From assembly GCF_009711125.1 (NCBI RefSeq), contig NZ_WMIB01000006.1, forward strand, positions 1 to 64,000: a stretch of 64,000 nt of DNA, read 5' to 3'. Both the position numbers and the translations under genes were made by a program. Below the pieces are notes generated by a model. The model saw only the letters and a program-made list of their open reading frames with translations. It did no database searches and was not told the DNA's origin. Positions 27,396 through 36,094 of this stretch are shown here, one piece after another (the first letter of the stretch is position 1; each line of letters opens with the position of its first letter). The DNA is from Metabacillus mangrovi (lineage in GTDB: Bacteria; Bacillota; Bacilli; Bacillales; Bacillaceae).

Positions 27396-28401
27396 ATATC
27401 TCCCGTAAGAAATTCACTGTAATACTATTAGAGTTTTGACAAGAACTGAGGAGCATTTGGTTTATCTGCTCTTTTTCCGCCAACTTCTTACTTTGCTGAA
27501 GGAAACTGAACCAGTAGAGGTAGTTGTCCAAATACTTCGTTGCCACTCCTTGGAACCTACCCATCCATCCCTTTAATCGTTTATGGTAGTTGTTCACGTT
27601 TTGCAGATGGTAGATGCCTTTTTTGACATATCCCTCTTTGCTCAGATTGATGGGTTCGTGTTTCAGTGCCTTGATGAGAGCGAATTTCTTGTAGTTCGTG
27701 GCTGTATCTGTGCACAACAAAGAAGACGGGTCAATATAACTTCCAATAACCGCGTCAATCTCTTCAGCTCTTACTCGACCAGTTCCAGCCTTCTGAGCAA
27801 TGACTTGCCCACCTCGGTCCTGAGCGACCACAACAGCAATCTTAAGATTACTAATCCCTCTCTTTTTATCTCTTCCTCCACGTTTCTTAGGCTTCCTGTC
27901 CAGAGTTCTCCGCCCCTTCAGAGACTCCTTAAAAAAGGTCTCATCACTTTCGATAATCCCTTTCAACATTTGATATCCCATTGAACGAAGAGCAAAAAGA
28001 ATTTTATGCCTCCAGTAAAATGCAGTTGAGATATGTATTTTTAACCGTTTTGCGATTTTCGGTAAAGTGTATCCTTCCACCATCATTTGAAAGTATTTAG
28101 CCCACTTACCGAGATAACGTGTCCCCGAAATCGGTGTATTGGAGAGGTCATTAAAAGACTTTCCGCAGTCACGACAGAGATACCTTTGTCTATCTCTGTA
28201 CTTGCCATTTCGTTTTACTTTCACACTTCCACAATGAATGCAGCCTAATCCCTCTTTAAAGCGGGTTTCTCTAATCGTTGTGAACGCATCTTTCATATCT
28301 GCATCATCATTATCGATGAAGTCTTCTTTTAAAAGGTTAAAAAGTTGGATTTGCTCGTCTTTAGTTAAGTCCGAAAAATGGGCATAGATGTCTTTCATCA
28401 T
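27394..28401 (-). CDS. IS1595-family transposase (ISXO2-like DDE)
   Basis: A 335-residue transposase that appears intact. An N-terminal zinc ribbon (Cys54, Cys57, Cys76, Cys79; CIHCGS..LCRDCGKSF) is followed by a helix-turn-helix (LPKIAKRLKIHISTAFYWRH). The ISXO2-type catalytic core has Asp153 (GIIESDETFFKES), Asp232 (LLCTDTATNYKKF) and the terminal N/H segment NVNNYHKRLKGWMGRFQG. AGGAGG lies ten bases before the start. No frameshift, so the element may still be mobile. Confidence 0.93.
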   Translation of the reverse strand: MMKDIYAHFSDLTKDEQIQLFNLLKEDFIDNDDADMKDAFTTIRETRFKEGLGCIHCGSVKVKRNGKYRDRQRYLCRDCGKSFNDLSNTPISGTRYLGKWAKYFQMMVEGYTLPKIAKRLKIHISTAFYWRHKILFALRSMGYQMLKGIIESDETFFKESLKGRRTLDRKPKKRGGRDKKRGISNLKIAVVVAQDRGGQVIAQKAGTGRVRAEEIDAVIGSYIDPSSLLCTDTATNYKKFALIKALKHEPINLSKEGYVKKGIYHLQNVNNYHKRLKGWMGRFQGVATKYLDNYLYWFSFLQQSKKLAEKEQINQMLLSSCQNSNSITVNFLREI

Positions 28402-28457
28402 AGAGAAACCGCCTCCTGAAAGAGTATTTTATCACCTCGTATAAGGATGGTCAAAAT

Positions 28458-28482
28458 AGCAACAATCTATGCGAAAAGAGCC
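28458..28482 (-). repeat. right terminal inverted repeat of the IS1595-type element
   Basis: Reverse complement reads GGCTCTTTTCG-CAT-AGATTGTTGCT. Confidence 0.88.
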
Positions 28483-28550
28483 TTAATTAATTATAGAGTT
28501 TTCAGTCGGGACCACAGCCTGGAGCGATGCCTTCTTTTTTGTGATAAAAC

Positions 28551-28672
28551 GGATTTCGGAGATAAAATCAAGGTTTCGCAGATATAATTTTATTTTCGTA
28601 GATATCTTTATGATTTCGAAGATATATTCCTGATTTCGAAGATAAAAAAATTTTTTCGAAGATATAAGCCTT
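28551..28672. repeat. six-copy array with exact 20-bp period (TTTCGnAGATA)
   Basis: The core TTTCG(A/G/C/T)AGATA occurs at 28554, 28574, 28594, 28614, 28634 and 28654, exactly 20 bp apart, while the bases between the cores vary. It lies in a 600-bp gene-free gap between the IS element and cadA. No reading frame fits, because 20 is not a multiple of three. Confidence 0.85.
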
Positions 28673-28867
28673 CAGCTTGCTTTCAGCGGGCAAAATGGCT
28701 CCGGCATTCCGGTTTTGGAATGCTTTTTTTTGCACTCGAGTGGGTTTTGGGCCTTATTTACATACAAACATGGATTTGCTGACATCCAAATAGGCTCTTT
28801 TTGGCTTTTGCTGAGATTTTTGCAGAGGATTTGCATGTTTGGGATGTTTTTCAGGCAGCTCAAAATC

Positions 28868-28985
28868 ATATATCGGCGATATTTCCAGTTTATCGGTCAA
28901 ATTTTTCATATATCGATCAAGTTTTCCATATATCGGTCAGAATCGGAATATATTGGTCAAAATTTCAATATATCGACTTTTCGAC
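28868..28985. repeat. second six-copy array with exact 20-bp period (TATCGGTCA)
   Basis: The core TATCG(G/A)TCA or a close variant occurs at 28871, 28891, 28911, 28931, 28951 and 28971, again exactly 20 bp apart with variable AT-rich spacers. The core differs from the first array about 200 bp away, but the copy number and period are the same. Confidence 0.85.
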
Positions 28986-29071
28986 AAAATCCGCCCCGCC
29001 CCCCCAGTTCTCCGTACAATCAAAAGTGGCACTTTCTTGTATTCCATGTCCCGGTACACAATCCAAAGCGT

Positions 29072-29099
29072 AAAAAAGAGCAGCCCCCAAGCTGCTCTC
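29072..29099 (-). terminator. terminator of the metal ATPase gene
   Basis: On the minus strand AGAGCAGC pairs with GCTGCTCT across TTGGGG, followed by TTTTT. Confidence 0.85.
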
Positions 29100-29104
29100 T
29101 TTCC

Positions 29105-31432
29105 TCAATCTTTAACCTTCAGCAATCTCAATGCATTTAAAATCACGATCAGTGCTGCTCCGGTGTCACTCAGTACAGCCATCCACAGTGTCAGGTAGCC
29201 CGGAAAAATCAGAGCGAGGGCGGCTGCTTTAATTAAAATGGAGAACCAGATGTTCTGTTTAATGATACGGAGTGCTTTTTTGCTCAGACTGATGGTGTGC
29301 GGGAGTTTATCCAGGTTGTCAGCCATCAGGACAATATCGGCGGTTTCCATGGCGGTATCTGTTCCGGCACCGCCCATCGCGATTCCGATATCAGCAGCGG
29401 CGAGGGCAGGTGCATCGTTGATTCCATCTCCAACCATGGCGGTAAGGTGGCCTTCCTGCTGCAGCTTTTGCACAGCTGTCACTTTGTCCTCTGGAAGCAG
29501 TTCGGCAAAATAACGGGTGACGTGTGCTTCACTGGCTATTTTTTTCGCTGTGCCTTCATTGTCGCCCGTCAGCATAATAGTCTCCCGGATTCCTTTTCCT
29601 GCTAAAGCACGGATGGCTGCAGCTGCTGAATCCCTGATGGTATCGGATACAGCGATGGAACCGAGGATTTTTTCCTCTGTTCCAATCCAGATCATGGTCT
29701 CGCCCTCTTCATCCGGTGCTTCTATAGAGACCTTTTTCCCTTCAAAAAGAGCTCTGTTCCCGGCAAAGTATACCATTCCATCTATTTCTCCCTGCACTCC
29801 TCTGCCGGCGATATTCCGGTGGTTTTCCGCAGTGAACCGGACAGCTCCTCTCTGCCTGGCAAACTCTGTGATCGACTTGGCTATTGGATGAGTGGAGTCA
29901 TGCTCCAGTGCATAGGCGATGGCAAGCAGTTCGTCCTGTGTTCCCTCTTCCGCTTTTACGTGTGTTACGGCGGGGCGTCCTTCTGTCAGCGTTCCGGTTT
30001 TATCAAAAGCAATGGCGGTCAATGCGCCTGCTTTCTCAAGGAACGTTCCACCTTTTATTAAAATTCCATTCCGTGCAGCATTTCCGATGGCAGAAACGAT
30101 TGCGACCGGCGTAGAGATGACGAGTGCACAAGGACATGCGATCACGAGCAATTCGAGTCCTTTGTAAAACCACTCTCCCCATGTTCCTAAGCTTAGAAGC
30201 GGCGGAAGTACCATGATGAGAAGGGCTAAAACAAACACAATCGGCGTATAGATGGCTGCAAATTTATCAATAAATGCTTCCGTGGGAGCTTTTTGCTCCT
30301 GCGCCTCTTCTACAAGATGAATAATTTTTGCAAGGGCTGTATCTTCAGAGTGTTTCGTAACCTTAATCTCGAGGGTTCCGTGTCCATTGATGGTTCCCGC
30401 GAAAACGGAATCTCCGGCAGCTTTGTCTATCGGTATGGACTCACCTGTGATCGGAGCCTGGTTGATGCTGGATGTCCCTTTTACAACTTCTCCGTCCAGC
30501 GGAATTTTGTCCCCGGGCTTTACTAAAATAATGGTCCCAGGTACTGCTTCGGCTGCCGCTTTTTTCACAAATTCTGTCCCGATTTTTACCCATGCCTCTG
30601 GCGGAGCAAGATCCATGAGCCCGCGGATGGACTTCCGGGTCTGTTCAATGGACTTATTCTGAAGGACGTTACCAAGGGCAAACAGCCAGACGACGGTCGC
30701 TCCCTCAAGCCATTCACCGATCAGGGCTGCGCCAATGGCAGCAGCAGACATGAGCACGTTCATATCGAGTGAGCGGCTTTTAATCGAATAGAAGGCTGCT
30801 TTTACCGGTTTCAGCCCGCTTATGACCATGGCGCCTGCATAAAACAGGATAGAGAAAGCGGCTGGGATGTCAAAATAAGTACCTGCAAAGCCCGCTGCAA
30901 TGAGTAAACCAGACAAAATCAGCCACAGATGATCTTTTCTACCTGAGACTGGGTTTTCGCCCGCTTCCTCAAGCTCTGCTTTGAAACCGATTTTCGCTGT
31001 TTCTTTTATGATTTCCCCGGGGCTGTTCGTATGTTCCACTTTCATCTTCCCAGAAGCAAAGCTCACGCTCACCTTTTGGACGGCCGGCTGCAGCCCGAGG
31101 TGATTTTCTATGCTTTTCGCACAGCTTCCGCAGTCCATCCCGGTGACATGGTATGTCCGGGTATTGCCTTGAACAGCTTGTGCTTTGAAGCCAAGCTTCT
31201 CCACCTGATTTTCCACCGGCAAGAGAGCCGCTTCGTTAGCGGCAGTTACCTGCATCTTAGCGGTGCTGTAATTCACCTTAACATCCAGAATGTCCTTCAT
31301 CTGCCCGATTCCCTTTTCCAGGGACCTTGCACAAGACGGACAATCCATCCTGTCCACGAGGTAAACCATCTTTTCCCCTGAAAATTCTCCGTTCATTCTG
31401 TCATCCTTATTGCTGCAGCAGTTATCTGACAC
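29105..31432 (-). CDS. cadA: P1B-type heavy-metal exporting ATPase (CadA-like)
   Basis: ATP-driven efflux of Cd2+/Zn2+/Pb2+-type ions; 775 residues in the membrane. Two N-terminal HMA domains carry CxxC sites (MDCPSCARS, Cys31/34; MDCGSCAKS, Cys101/104), plus an extra N-terminal CC pair. The ion-path motif is CPC (VIACPCALVIS), the phosphorylated Asp is in AFDKTGTLTEG, and the HP motif is in STHPIAKSI. GTG start behind AGGAG, which overlaps the end of the regulator gene, so the two form an operon. Copper specificity is unlikely given the sensor next door, but the preferred metal is inferred. Confidence 0.92.
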   Translation of the reverse strand: MSDNCCSNKDDRMNGEFSGEKMVYLVDRMDCPSCARSLEKGIGQMKDILDVKVNYSTAKMQVTAANEAALLPVENQVEKLGFKAQAVQGNTRTYHVTGMDCGSCAKSIENHLGLQPAVQKVSVSFASGKMKVEHTNSPGEIIKETAKIGFKAELEEAGENPVSGRKDHLWLILSGLLIAAGFAGTYFDIPAAFSILFYAGAMVISGLKPVKAAFYSIKSRSLDMNVLMSAAAIGAALIGEWLEGATVVWLFALGNVLQNKSIEQTRKSIRGLMDLAPPEAWVKIGTEFVKKAAAEAVPGTIILVKPGDKIPLDGEVVKGTSSINQAPITGESIPIDKAAGDSVFAGTINGHGTLEIKVTKHSEDTALAKIIHLVEEAQEQKAPTEAFIDKFAAIYTPIVFVLALLIMVLPPLLSLGTWGEWFYKGLELLVIACPCALVISTPVAIVSAIGNAARNGILIKGGTFLEKAGALTAIAFDKTGTLTEGRPAVTHVKAEEGTQDELLAIAYALEHDSTHPIAKSITEFARQRGAVRFTAENHRNIAGRGVQGEIDGMVYFAGNRALFEGKKVSIEAPDEEGETMIWIGTEEKILGSIAVSDTIRDSAAAAIRALAGKGIRETIMLTGDNEGTAKKIASEAHVTRYFAELLPEDKVTAVQKLQQEGHLTAMVGDGINDAPALAAADIGIAMGGAGTDTAMETADIVLMADNLDKLPHTISLSKKALRIIKQNIWFSILIKAAALALIFPGYLTLWMAVLSDTGAALIVILNALRLLKVKD

Positions 31433-31438
31433 GCCGTC

Positions 31439-31762
31439 TCACTCCTCTATTTGAACCCCGCACCGCTCAACGTCGTTTTCAATATCCGCAAGTACCGTAT
31501 TAAACATCATCAGCAGCTCACGAATCTGATCATTTCGAATTCGATAAAGGGAATATCTCCCTTCCTGTCTTCCGGTAATAATTCCGCAGCCCTTCAGGCA
31601 GGCAAGGTGCTGGGAAATGTTCGACTGGTTTCCACTGATTTTTTCCGTGATCTGAGAGACCGTTTTCTCTCCATCCAGCAGTGCTTCCAGTATTTGAATC
31701 CGGGTTTTATCTGAAAATCCGCGAAGGAATTTCACTTTTGTATCCAGAGCGATTGTTTCCAC
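31439..31762 (-). CDS. ArsR/SmtB-family metal sensor with CmtR-like cysteine site
   Basis: A 107-residue winged-helix repressor that should release its operator when it binds Cd2+ or Pb2+. The recognition helix SNISQHLACLKGCG carries Cys55 and Cys59, and a third cysteine, Cys101 (VERCG), lies near the C-terminus. This matches the Cys57/61/102 arrangement of Mycobacterium CmtR rather than the ELCVCD motif of classical CadC. GTG start six bases after GGAGG. It is the first gene of the operon with cadA, and an 11-bp palindrome directly upstream is its likely operator. Confidence 0.88.
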   Translation of the reverse strand: METIALDTKVKFLRGFSDKTRIQILEALLDGEKTVSQITEKISGNQSNISQHLACLKGCGIITGRQEGRYSLYRIRNDQIRELLMMFNTVLADIENDVERCGVQIEE

Positions 31763-31774
31763 TAAGATCCTCCT

Positions 31775-31800
31775 TATACATTAGTAAGGACTAATGTATA
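31775..31800. promoter_or_regulatory. operator palindrome of the metal-efflux operon
   Basis: Perfect 11-bp arms TATACATTAGT and ACTAATGTATA separated by AAGG, 13 bp upstream of the regulator start. Shape and position match ArsR/SmtB operators. Confidence 0.85.
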
Positions 31801-31833
31801 TTATATTACCAGTGGCTAATATGTGTGTCAAAG

Positions 31834-31862
31834 AAATCCGGACTCCTCTAAGTCCGGATTTC
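31834..31862 (-). terminator. hairpin after the YnfA-family gene
   Basis: AAATCCGGACT pairs with AGTCCGGATTT. The minus-strand tail (CTTTGAC) is only weakly T-rich, so termination is probable but not certain. Confidence 0.6.
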
Positions 31863-31870
31863 AAAGTTGC

Positions 31871-32197
31871 TTATGTACGCGGTGCAAACAGCATGACCGA
31901 AACGCCGATTAGGCAAATTCCCGCTCCTGCCCAATCATAAAAATCAGGGGTTTTCCGGTCCACACCCCAGCCCCATAACACCGAAAGGACAATAAAAATC
32001 CCGCCATATGCTGCATAGACGCGCCCAAAGGAAGGAAACGTCTGAAACGCGGCAATAACCCCGTAAAGCGCCAGTGCAATCCCTCCTGCAATTCCCCAAT
32101 ACACCGGCTTTCCCTCTCTCATCGACAGCCAGATTAAATAGCCTCCCCCGATTTCCGCGAATCCTGCAAGAATAAATAGAACGAATGATATCAGCAA
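31871..32197 (-). CDS. YnfA/UPF0060-family small membrane protein
   Basis: A 108-residue protein with four transmembrane helices, related to small multidrug-resistance type transporters. Family segments: LAGFAEIGGGYLIWLSMREGK, GIALALYGVIAAFQT, FGRVYAAYGGIFIV and the end GAGICLIGVSVMLFAPR. The start is a TTG after GGGAGG; a longer in-frame reading adds a non-homologous N-terminus and is not supported. Function in Bacillus unknown. Confidence 0.8.
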   Translation of the reverse strand: MLISFVLFILAGFAEIGGGYLIWLSMREGKPVYWGIAGGIALALYGVIAAFQTFPSFGRVYAAYGGIFIVLSVLWGWGVDRKTPDFYDWAGAGICLIGVSVMLFAPRT

Positions 32198-32390
32198 TGG
32201 TTGCCCTCCCTGCTCTTTTCTCCCAGTATACAGGTCAAAATCTAACGGGGAAAGGACAGGATGATCGGTGTCTATCGAACGGAGACGGGTACTGCATTTA
32301 GGAAAATAGAAAAGAAGTCCGGCCTTGGGGTTCGCCCATCCAAAAAAATTTGGTATTCTTTTTATAACAAATAAAAGGAGGAAAAGAGTC

Positions 32391-32936
32391 ATGGCAAAAA
32401 AATTCTTGATGTTTTGCATGTCCTTTTTAACCATCCTGGTGGTCGGAGCCTGTTCAAACGGAGATAGTGAAGAATCAGGGCATGGTGATATGGATCATTC
32501 GGAGATGAACCACTCCAGCTCAGGAGAAGTCCCTGACGGATTGCAGGAAGCTTCAGATCCAGCCTATAAAACAGGTGACAAGGCCGTCCTGAATACAGAC
32601 CACATGGCCGGGATGAAAGGGGCGGAAGCCACAATCGCAGGTGCTTATGATACAACCGTTTATTCCGTCTCCTATACTCCAGAATCAGGAGGAGAAAAAG
32701 TAACGAACCATAAATGGGTCATTCATGAAGAAATACGAAGCGCAGGCGAGCAGCCTTTCAAGCCAGGAGAGGAAGTAACCTTAGAGGCAGACCATATGAA
32801 AGGAATGAAGGGTGCGGAAGCAGTCATCGATTCGGCAGAGCAAACCACTGTTTACATGGTAGATTACACTCCGGCTGGTGGCGGTGAAAAAGTAAAAAAT
32901 CACAAATGGGTGACAGAGGATGAATTATCTCCTTAA
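32391..32936 (+). CDS. ydhK: lipoprotein with two DUF1541 domains (YdhK-like)
   Basis: A 181-residue exported lipoprotein. The lipobox VVGAC gives Cys21. A His/Met/Asp-rich linker (GHGDMDHSEMNHSS) precedes two tandem DUF1541 repeats, each with TDHMAGMKGAEATI/ADHMKGMKGAEAVI and ending GEKV-NHKWV. The His/Met content suggests metal handling at the cell surface, fitting the nearby metal-efflux operon, but this is inference. ATG follows AAAAGGAGG. Confidence 0.82.
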   Translation: MAKKFLMFCMSFLTILVVGACSNGDSEESGHGDMDHSEMNHSSSGEVPDGLQEASDPAYKTGDKAVLNTDHMAGMKGAEATIAGAYDTTVYSVSYTPESGGEKVTNHKWVIHEEIRSAGEQPFKPGEEVTLEADHMKGMKGAEAVIDSAEQTTVYMVDYTPAGGGEKVKNHKWVTEDELSP

Positions 32937-32943
32937 ATAAAAC

Positions 32944-32972
32944 AAAAAAGAAGGGCAAACACCCTTCTTTTT
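32944..32972. terminator. bidirectional terminator between ydhK and spoVR
   Basis: AAGAAGGG and CCCTTCTT flank a six-base loop, with A and T runs outside, so it can serve both converging genes. Confidence 0.85.
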
Positions 32973-32983
32973 CTCTGCATCTC

Positions 32984-34390
32984 TTACAAATACTTCCGAT
33001 GCACGTTCTTCCCGTCATACGTGAACAGCACCCGTTTTCCTTCCAGCATGCTTTCCATGTGCACCGGGCGTCCCCATAGCTGGTGAACATACGGAAGCAC
33101 TTTTTCCAGGTACTTAAGATCAAGTTCGATGTCCTCGTACCAGTGTTTTAAATACAGCTCGTTGTTTTTCATGTAGTCTCCGTCGTTCACGGTAAGGTAA
33201 GGGAAGCCCCCGTTCACTCGCATGCTGACGAGCTGGTCGCGGACACTTTTCCATTCCTTATCGACTACTTTGTAATCGCGGCCCTGCTTTTGAAAAAGAT
33301 ACATATCTTCACGGAGGACAAGATCCTTTGTTAAATAGTTGCGGATAAAGGAAATATCCGATTCGATCTCGCGCACCTCAAACATTTTTTCGCGGCCGGA
33401 GTTCGGCTTGACGCCGAGCTTTTTCATTTCCTCGGTCGGATTGTCATATCGTTCTTCGATGTCTTCAAAGATTTTAAGCCCAAGGTAATATGGATTGATG
33501 CTCGTTTTCGACGGAACGACAACGCCTGCATTCAGCTTTGCATATTCGATGGCTTCGCTTGAGGTGAGATCAAGCTCCCGCATGATCCGCTGGTGCCAGT
33601 AGGAGGCCCAGCCTTCGTTCATGATTTTCGTCTCCAGCTGCGGCCAGAAGTACAGCATTTCTTCCCGCATCATCGTCAGAATGTCCCGCTGCCATTCCTC
33701 CAGCTCACGGCTGTACTCTTCAATGAATAAGAGAAGGTCCTTTTCAGGAGAAGGAGGGAGATGCTTCTTCTTTTTCTTTTTTTCCTTTTTCTCCTTTTTG
33801 CCGTCCAGGTTCCATAAATCATCGTATGGACTGTTTTTAGCAGCGATCTCTTCTTCTTCATCATCCATGCTCCATGCAAGCTTCGGCCTCATCAGTGAAG
33901 GATCGATGTGTTCCTGAATCGCGAGCACCGCATCCAGAAAGTCCTCTACTTCTTTTCTTCCATACAGGATTTCATAATGCTTGACCCTTTCAGCCGTTGC
34001 TGCCATGCTCTCCACCATGTCCCGCTTTGTATTGCCGAAGCGGCAATTATTCTTGAAAAAATCACAGTGAGCGAGTACATGGGCGACAATCAGCTTGTTT
34101 TGAACGAGAGAATTTGTATCAAGCAGGAAGGCATAGCAAGGGTCCGAGTTGATGACGAGTTCGTAGATTTTACTGAGTCCGAGATCATAATGGATTTTCA
34201 TTTTATGAAATTGTTTTCCATGGCTCCAATGAGAAAAACGGGTCGGCATCCCGTATGCACCAAACGTATAAATAATGTCCGCCGGACAGATTTCATAGCG
34301 CATCGGATAATAATCAAGCCCAAATCCATCAGCGATCTCACTTATTTGCTCGATCGCATATTGAAGGGATTCGTGTCTGGATCCATTCAA
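32984..34390 (-). CDS. spoVR: stage V sporulation protein R
   Basis: A 468-residue SpoVR-family protein required for normal spore cortex formation in B. subtilis. Family segments: [60 protein letters not shown] and [23 protein letters not shown] lysine run ([13 protein letters not shown]) forms a flexible loop in the middle. Its presence is the best single sign that this is a spore former. The neighbour NsrR matches the B. subtilis order nsrR-spoVR. Confidence 0.95.
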   Translation of the reverse strand: MNGSRHESLQYAIEQISEIADGFGLDYYPMRYEICPADIIYTFGAYGMPTRFSHWSHGKQFHKMKIHYDLGLSKIYELVINSDPCYAFLLDTNSLVQNKLIVAHVLAHCDFFKNNCRFGNTKRDMVESMAATAERVKHYEILYGRKEVEDFLDAVLAIQEHIDPSLMRPKLAWSMDDEEEEIAAKNSPYDDLWNLDGKKEKKEKKKKKKHLPPSPEKDLLLFIEEYSRELEEWQRDILTMMREEMLYFWPQLETKIMNEGWASYWHQRIMRELDLTSSEAIEYAKLNAGVVVPSKTSINPYYLGLKIFEDIEERYDNPTEEMKKLGVKPNSGREKMFEVREIESDISFIRNYLTKDLVLREDMYLFQKQGRDYKVVDKEWKSVRDQLVSMRVNGGFPYLTVNDGDYMKNNELYLKHWYEDIELDLKYLEKVLPYVHQLWGRPVHMESMLEGKRVLFTYDGKNVHRKYL

Positions 34391-34613
34391 TGGCTTTCCC
34401 CCTTAATTGCATCGTTATCTCAATGTATGAGCCCTCGGGGAAAAAAATGAAATCAGGTAAAGGTTTCCTTAACGCATAAATTTTTTTTTGGATCACTACC
34501 CCCATAAAAATTCACAAAACATTCACAAATGCGCTTGATTTGAGTCATTCTCAACCGATTCAGCACTTTATTGTGTTACTATAAAAATAAGATTCTAATG
34601 CGGAGTTGTATAT

Positions 34614-35051
34614 ATGAGACTAACAAATTATACCGACTACTCGCTGCGAGTCCTGATTTATCTGGCAGCGAAAGACCAGGAGAAGCTCTCCAACATTAAG
34701 GAAATCGCAGATGTATACGGAATTTCTAAAAACCATTTAATGAAAGTAACATACGAGCTTGGAAAAATGGGCATTCTCAGTACAACACGGGGCCGCAACG
34801 GCGGCATCAAGCTCGCTTTAGATCCTTCTGACATTAATATCGGATCGGTCGTCCGCAAGACTGAAGATGATTTCAACATGGTGGAATGCTTTGATCCTGT
34901 CGCAAACCAATGTGTCATTTCTCCGGTGTGCGGACTGCGCCACGTATTAAACAAAGCTCTTCAGTCCTACTTCCAGATCCTTGATGGCTACACCCTCGCT
35001 GACCTTGTAACGAATCAGCGCCAGCTTCAGGAACTGCTGCATCCGAATTAA
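34614..35051 (+). CDS. nsrR: Rrf2-family nitric-oxide sensor NsrR
   Basis: A 145-residue winged-helix repressor that carries an iron-sulfur cluster destroyed by nitric oxide. The N-terminus MRLTNYTDYSLRVLIYLA is typical of the family. Three cluster cysteines, Cys92, Cys100 and Cys106 (VECFDPVANQCVISPVCG), have NsrR spacing. The RGRNGGIKLA wing follows the helix-turn-helix. Single gene with its own terminator, near spoVR as in B. subtilis. Confidence 0.93.
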   Translation: MRLTNYTDYSLRVLIYLAAKDQEKLSNIKEIADVYGISKNHLMKVTYELGKMGILSTTRGRNGGIKLALDPSDINIGSVVRKTEDDFNMVECFDPVANQCVISPVCGLRHVLNKALQSYFQILDGYTLADLVTNQRQLQELLHPN

Positions 35052-35053
35052 TG

Positions 35054-35082
35054 AACCGCCTGTTATAGCAGGCGGTTTTTTC
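35054..35082 (+). terminator. terminator of nsrR
   Basis: AACCGCCTG pairs with CAGGCGGTT across TTATAG, followed by TTTT. Confidence 0.9.
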
Positions 35083-35164
35083 AGTTTTCGGCAAACCCGG
35101 GGGTTGTTCTGCTGTTTTTTTGCATCTCCATATCATTTCGATTTGCCTCACCTGCCAAGGTGCC

Positions 35165-36094
35165 TCACTTCCTAAACCCATCCCATTCTTCTTCATTAAG
35201 CTCTAGTTGAATCGTGACGGCTGCTATTGCTCCACTTGAGGCTGCATATATAAGCTGATGAAATGTAGTGGATGCATCTCCTGCAGAAAATATCCCTTTT
35301 ACATTTGTACGCCCCATTTGATCTGCTGCTATCGCAGCAAAAGGACCATCGTTCGTCATTTTACAGCCAAGAGACTCCGGGATTGAAGTGGCCTGGACGA
35401 GATTTGGGGTGAAGAAAATCCCCTCACATTCAATCGCTTCATCTGTACGCAGAGTAATCTTTTTTACAAAACCATTAACCGATTCAATGCATTTGATGGT
35501 GTCTTGGTTCGCCGGCACTTGGTGTTGCTCCAATTCCAGCAGCTGATCTGCTGTTAAAATATCCATACCATTGGTAAGCAGCGTTATATGCTTTGTCCAT
35601 CCCGTGAGAACTTTCACTAAATGAAATACCTTTTCATTTGTCCCAATTACGCAAACCTTTTTATCTCTTAACTCCCATCCATCACAAAACGGGCAGACAA
35701 AGGCACTTGTGCCGTAAACTTCTGCAAGCCCCTCAATGTCCGGAACTACATCCTTCATCCCTGTAGCAAATAGGACTTTTCGGGAGCGGAAAGCATCTCC
35801 TGATCCTGTATGAACACGGAAATCCCCATCGACTCCTGTAACTCCGTCAACAATTCCGGACACAAATGAAACGGACGGATATTTTAAGATTTGTTCCTTT
35901 GCTGTTCTGCGAAACTCACTTGGTGAAATGCCATCCTGAGTCAGGAATCCGTGTGATTCCCTGGTTACTCTGTTTCTGGGCCTCTCTTCATCGATAACCA
36001 GAACTTTTCTCCTCGCCCGGCCGAGAACTAATGCAGCATTTAATCCCGCTGCACCGCCTCCTATAATCGTAACGTCCAAATTTTTATCAGACAT
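35165..36094 (-). CDS. FAD-dependent pyridine nucleotide-disulfide oxidoreductase (thioredoxin-reductase-like)
   Basis: A 309-residue flavoprotein. The FAD site is VTIIGGGAAGLNAALVLGRA, the redox-active pair is CPFC in FVCPFCDGWELRDK (~135-140), and the C-terminal FAD motif is VKGIFSAGDASTTFHQLIYAASSGA. The layout is thioredoxin reductase without a partner gene; such stand-alone TrxB-like proteins may reduce small disulfides or a bacillithiol-like target. Substrate unresolved. It diverges from katA across a ~470-bp gap holding a Zur-like box. Confidence 0.82.
   Translation of the reverse strand: MSDKNLDVTIIGGGAAGLNAALVLGRARRKVLVIDEERPRNRVTRESHGFLTQDGISPSEFRRTAKEQILKYPSVSFVSGIVDGVTGVDGDFRVHTGSGDAFRSRKVLFATGMKDVVPDIEGLAEVYGTSAFVCPFCDGWELRDKKVCVIGTNEKVFHLVKVLTGWTKHITLLTNGMDILTADQLLELEQHQVPANQDTIKCIESVNGFVKKITLRTDEAIECEGIFFTPNLVQATSIPESLGCKMTNDGPFAAIAADQMGRTNVKGIFSAGDASTTFHQLIYAASSGAIAAVTIQLELNEEEWDGFRK

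Larger units (their letters stand above)
26685..28482. mobile_element. complete IS1595-family element with passenger gene (1798 bp)
   Basis: Ends are 25-bp terminal inverted repeats, 23 of 25 matching, beginning GGCTCTTTTCG and ending AGATTGTTGCT at the inner edge. TTAATTAA occurs on both outer sides (26677-26684 and 28483-28490), the 8-bp target duplication expected for IS1595, although the word is itself a palindrome. Inside are a DinB-family gene on the plus strand and an ISXO2-like transposase on the minus strand, converging on a terminator. The interior is more AT-rich than the flanks. Confidence 0.88.

Noticed and set aside
28551-28985. CRISPR-like short array
   Set aside because: The 20-bp period with ~11-bp cores leaves spacers of about 9 bp that are AT-rich and similar to each other; far too short for CRISPR.
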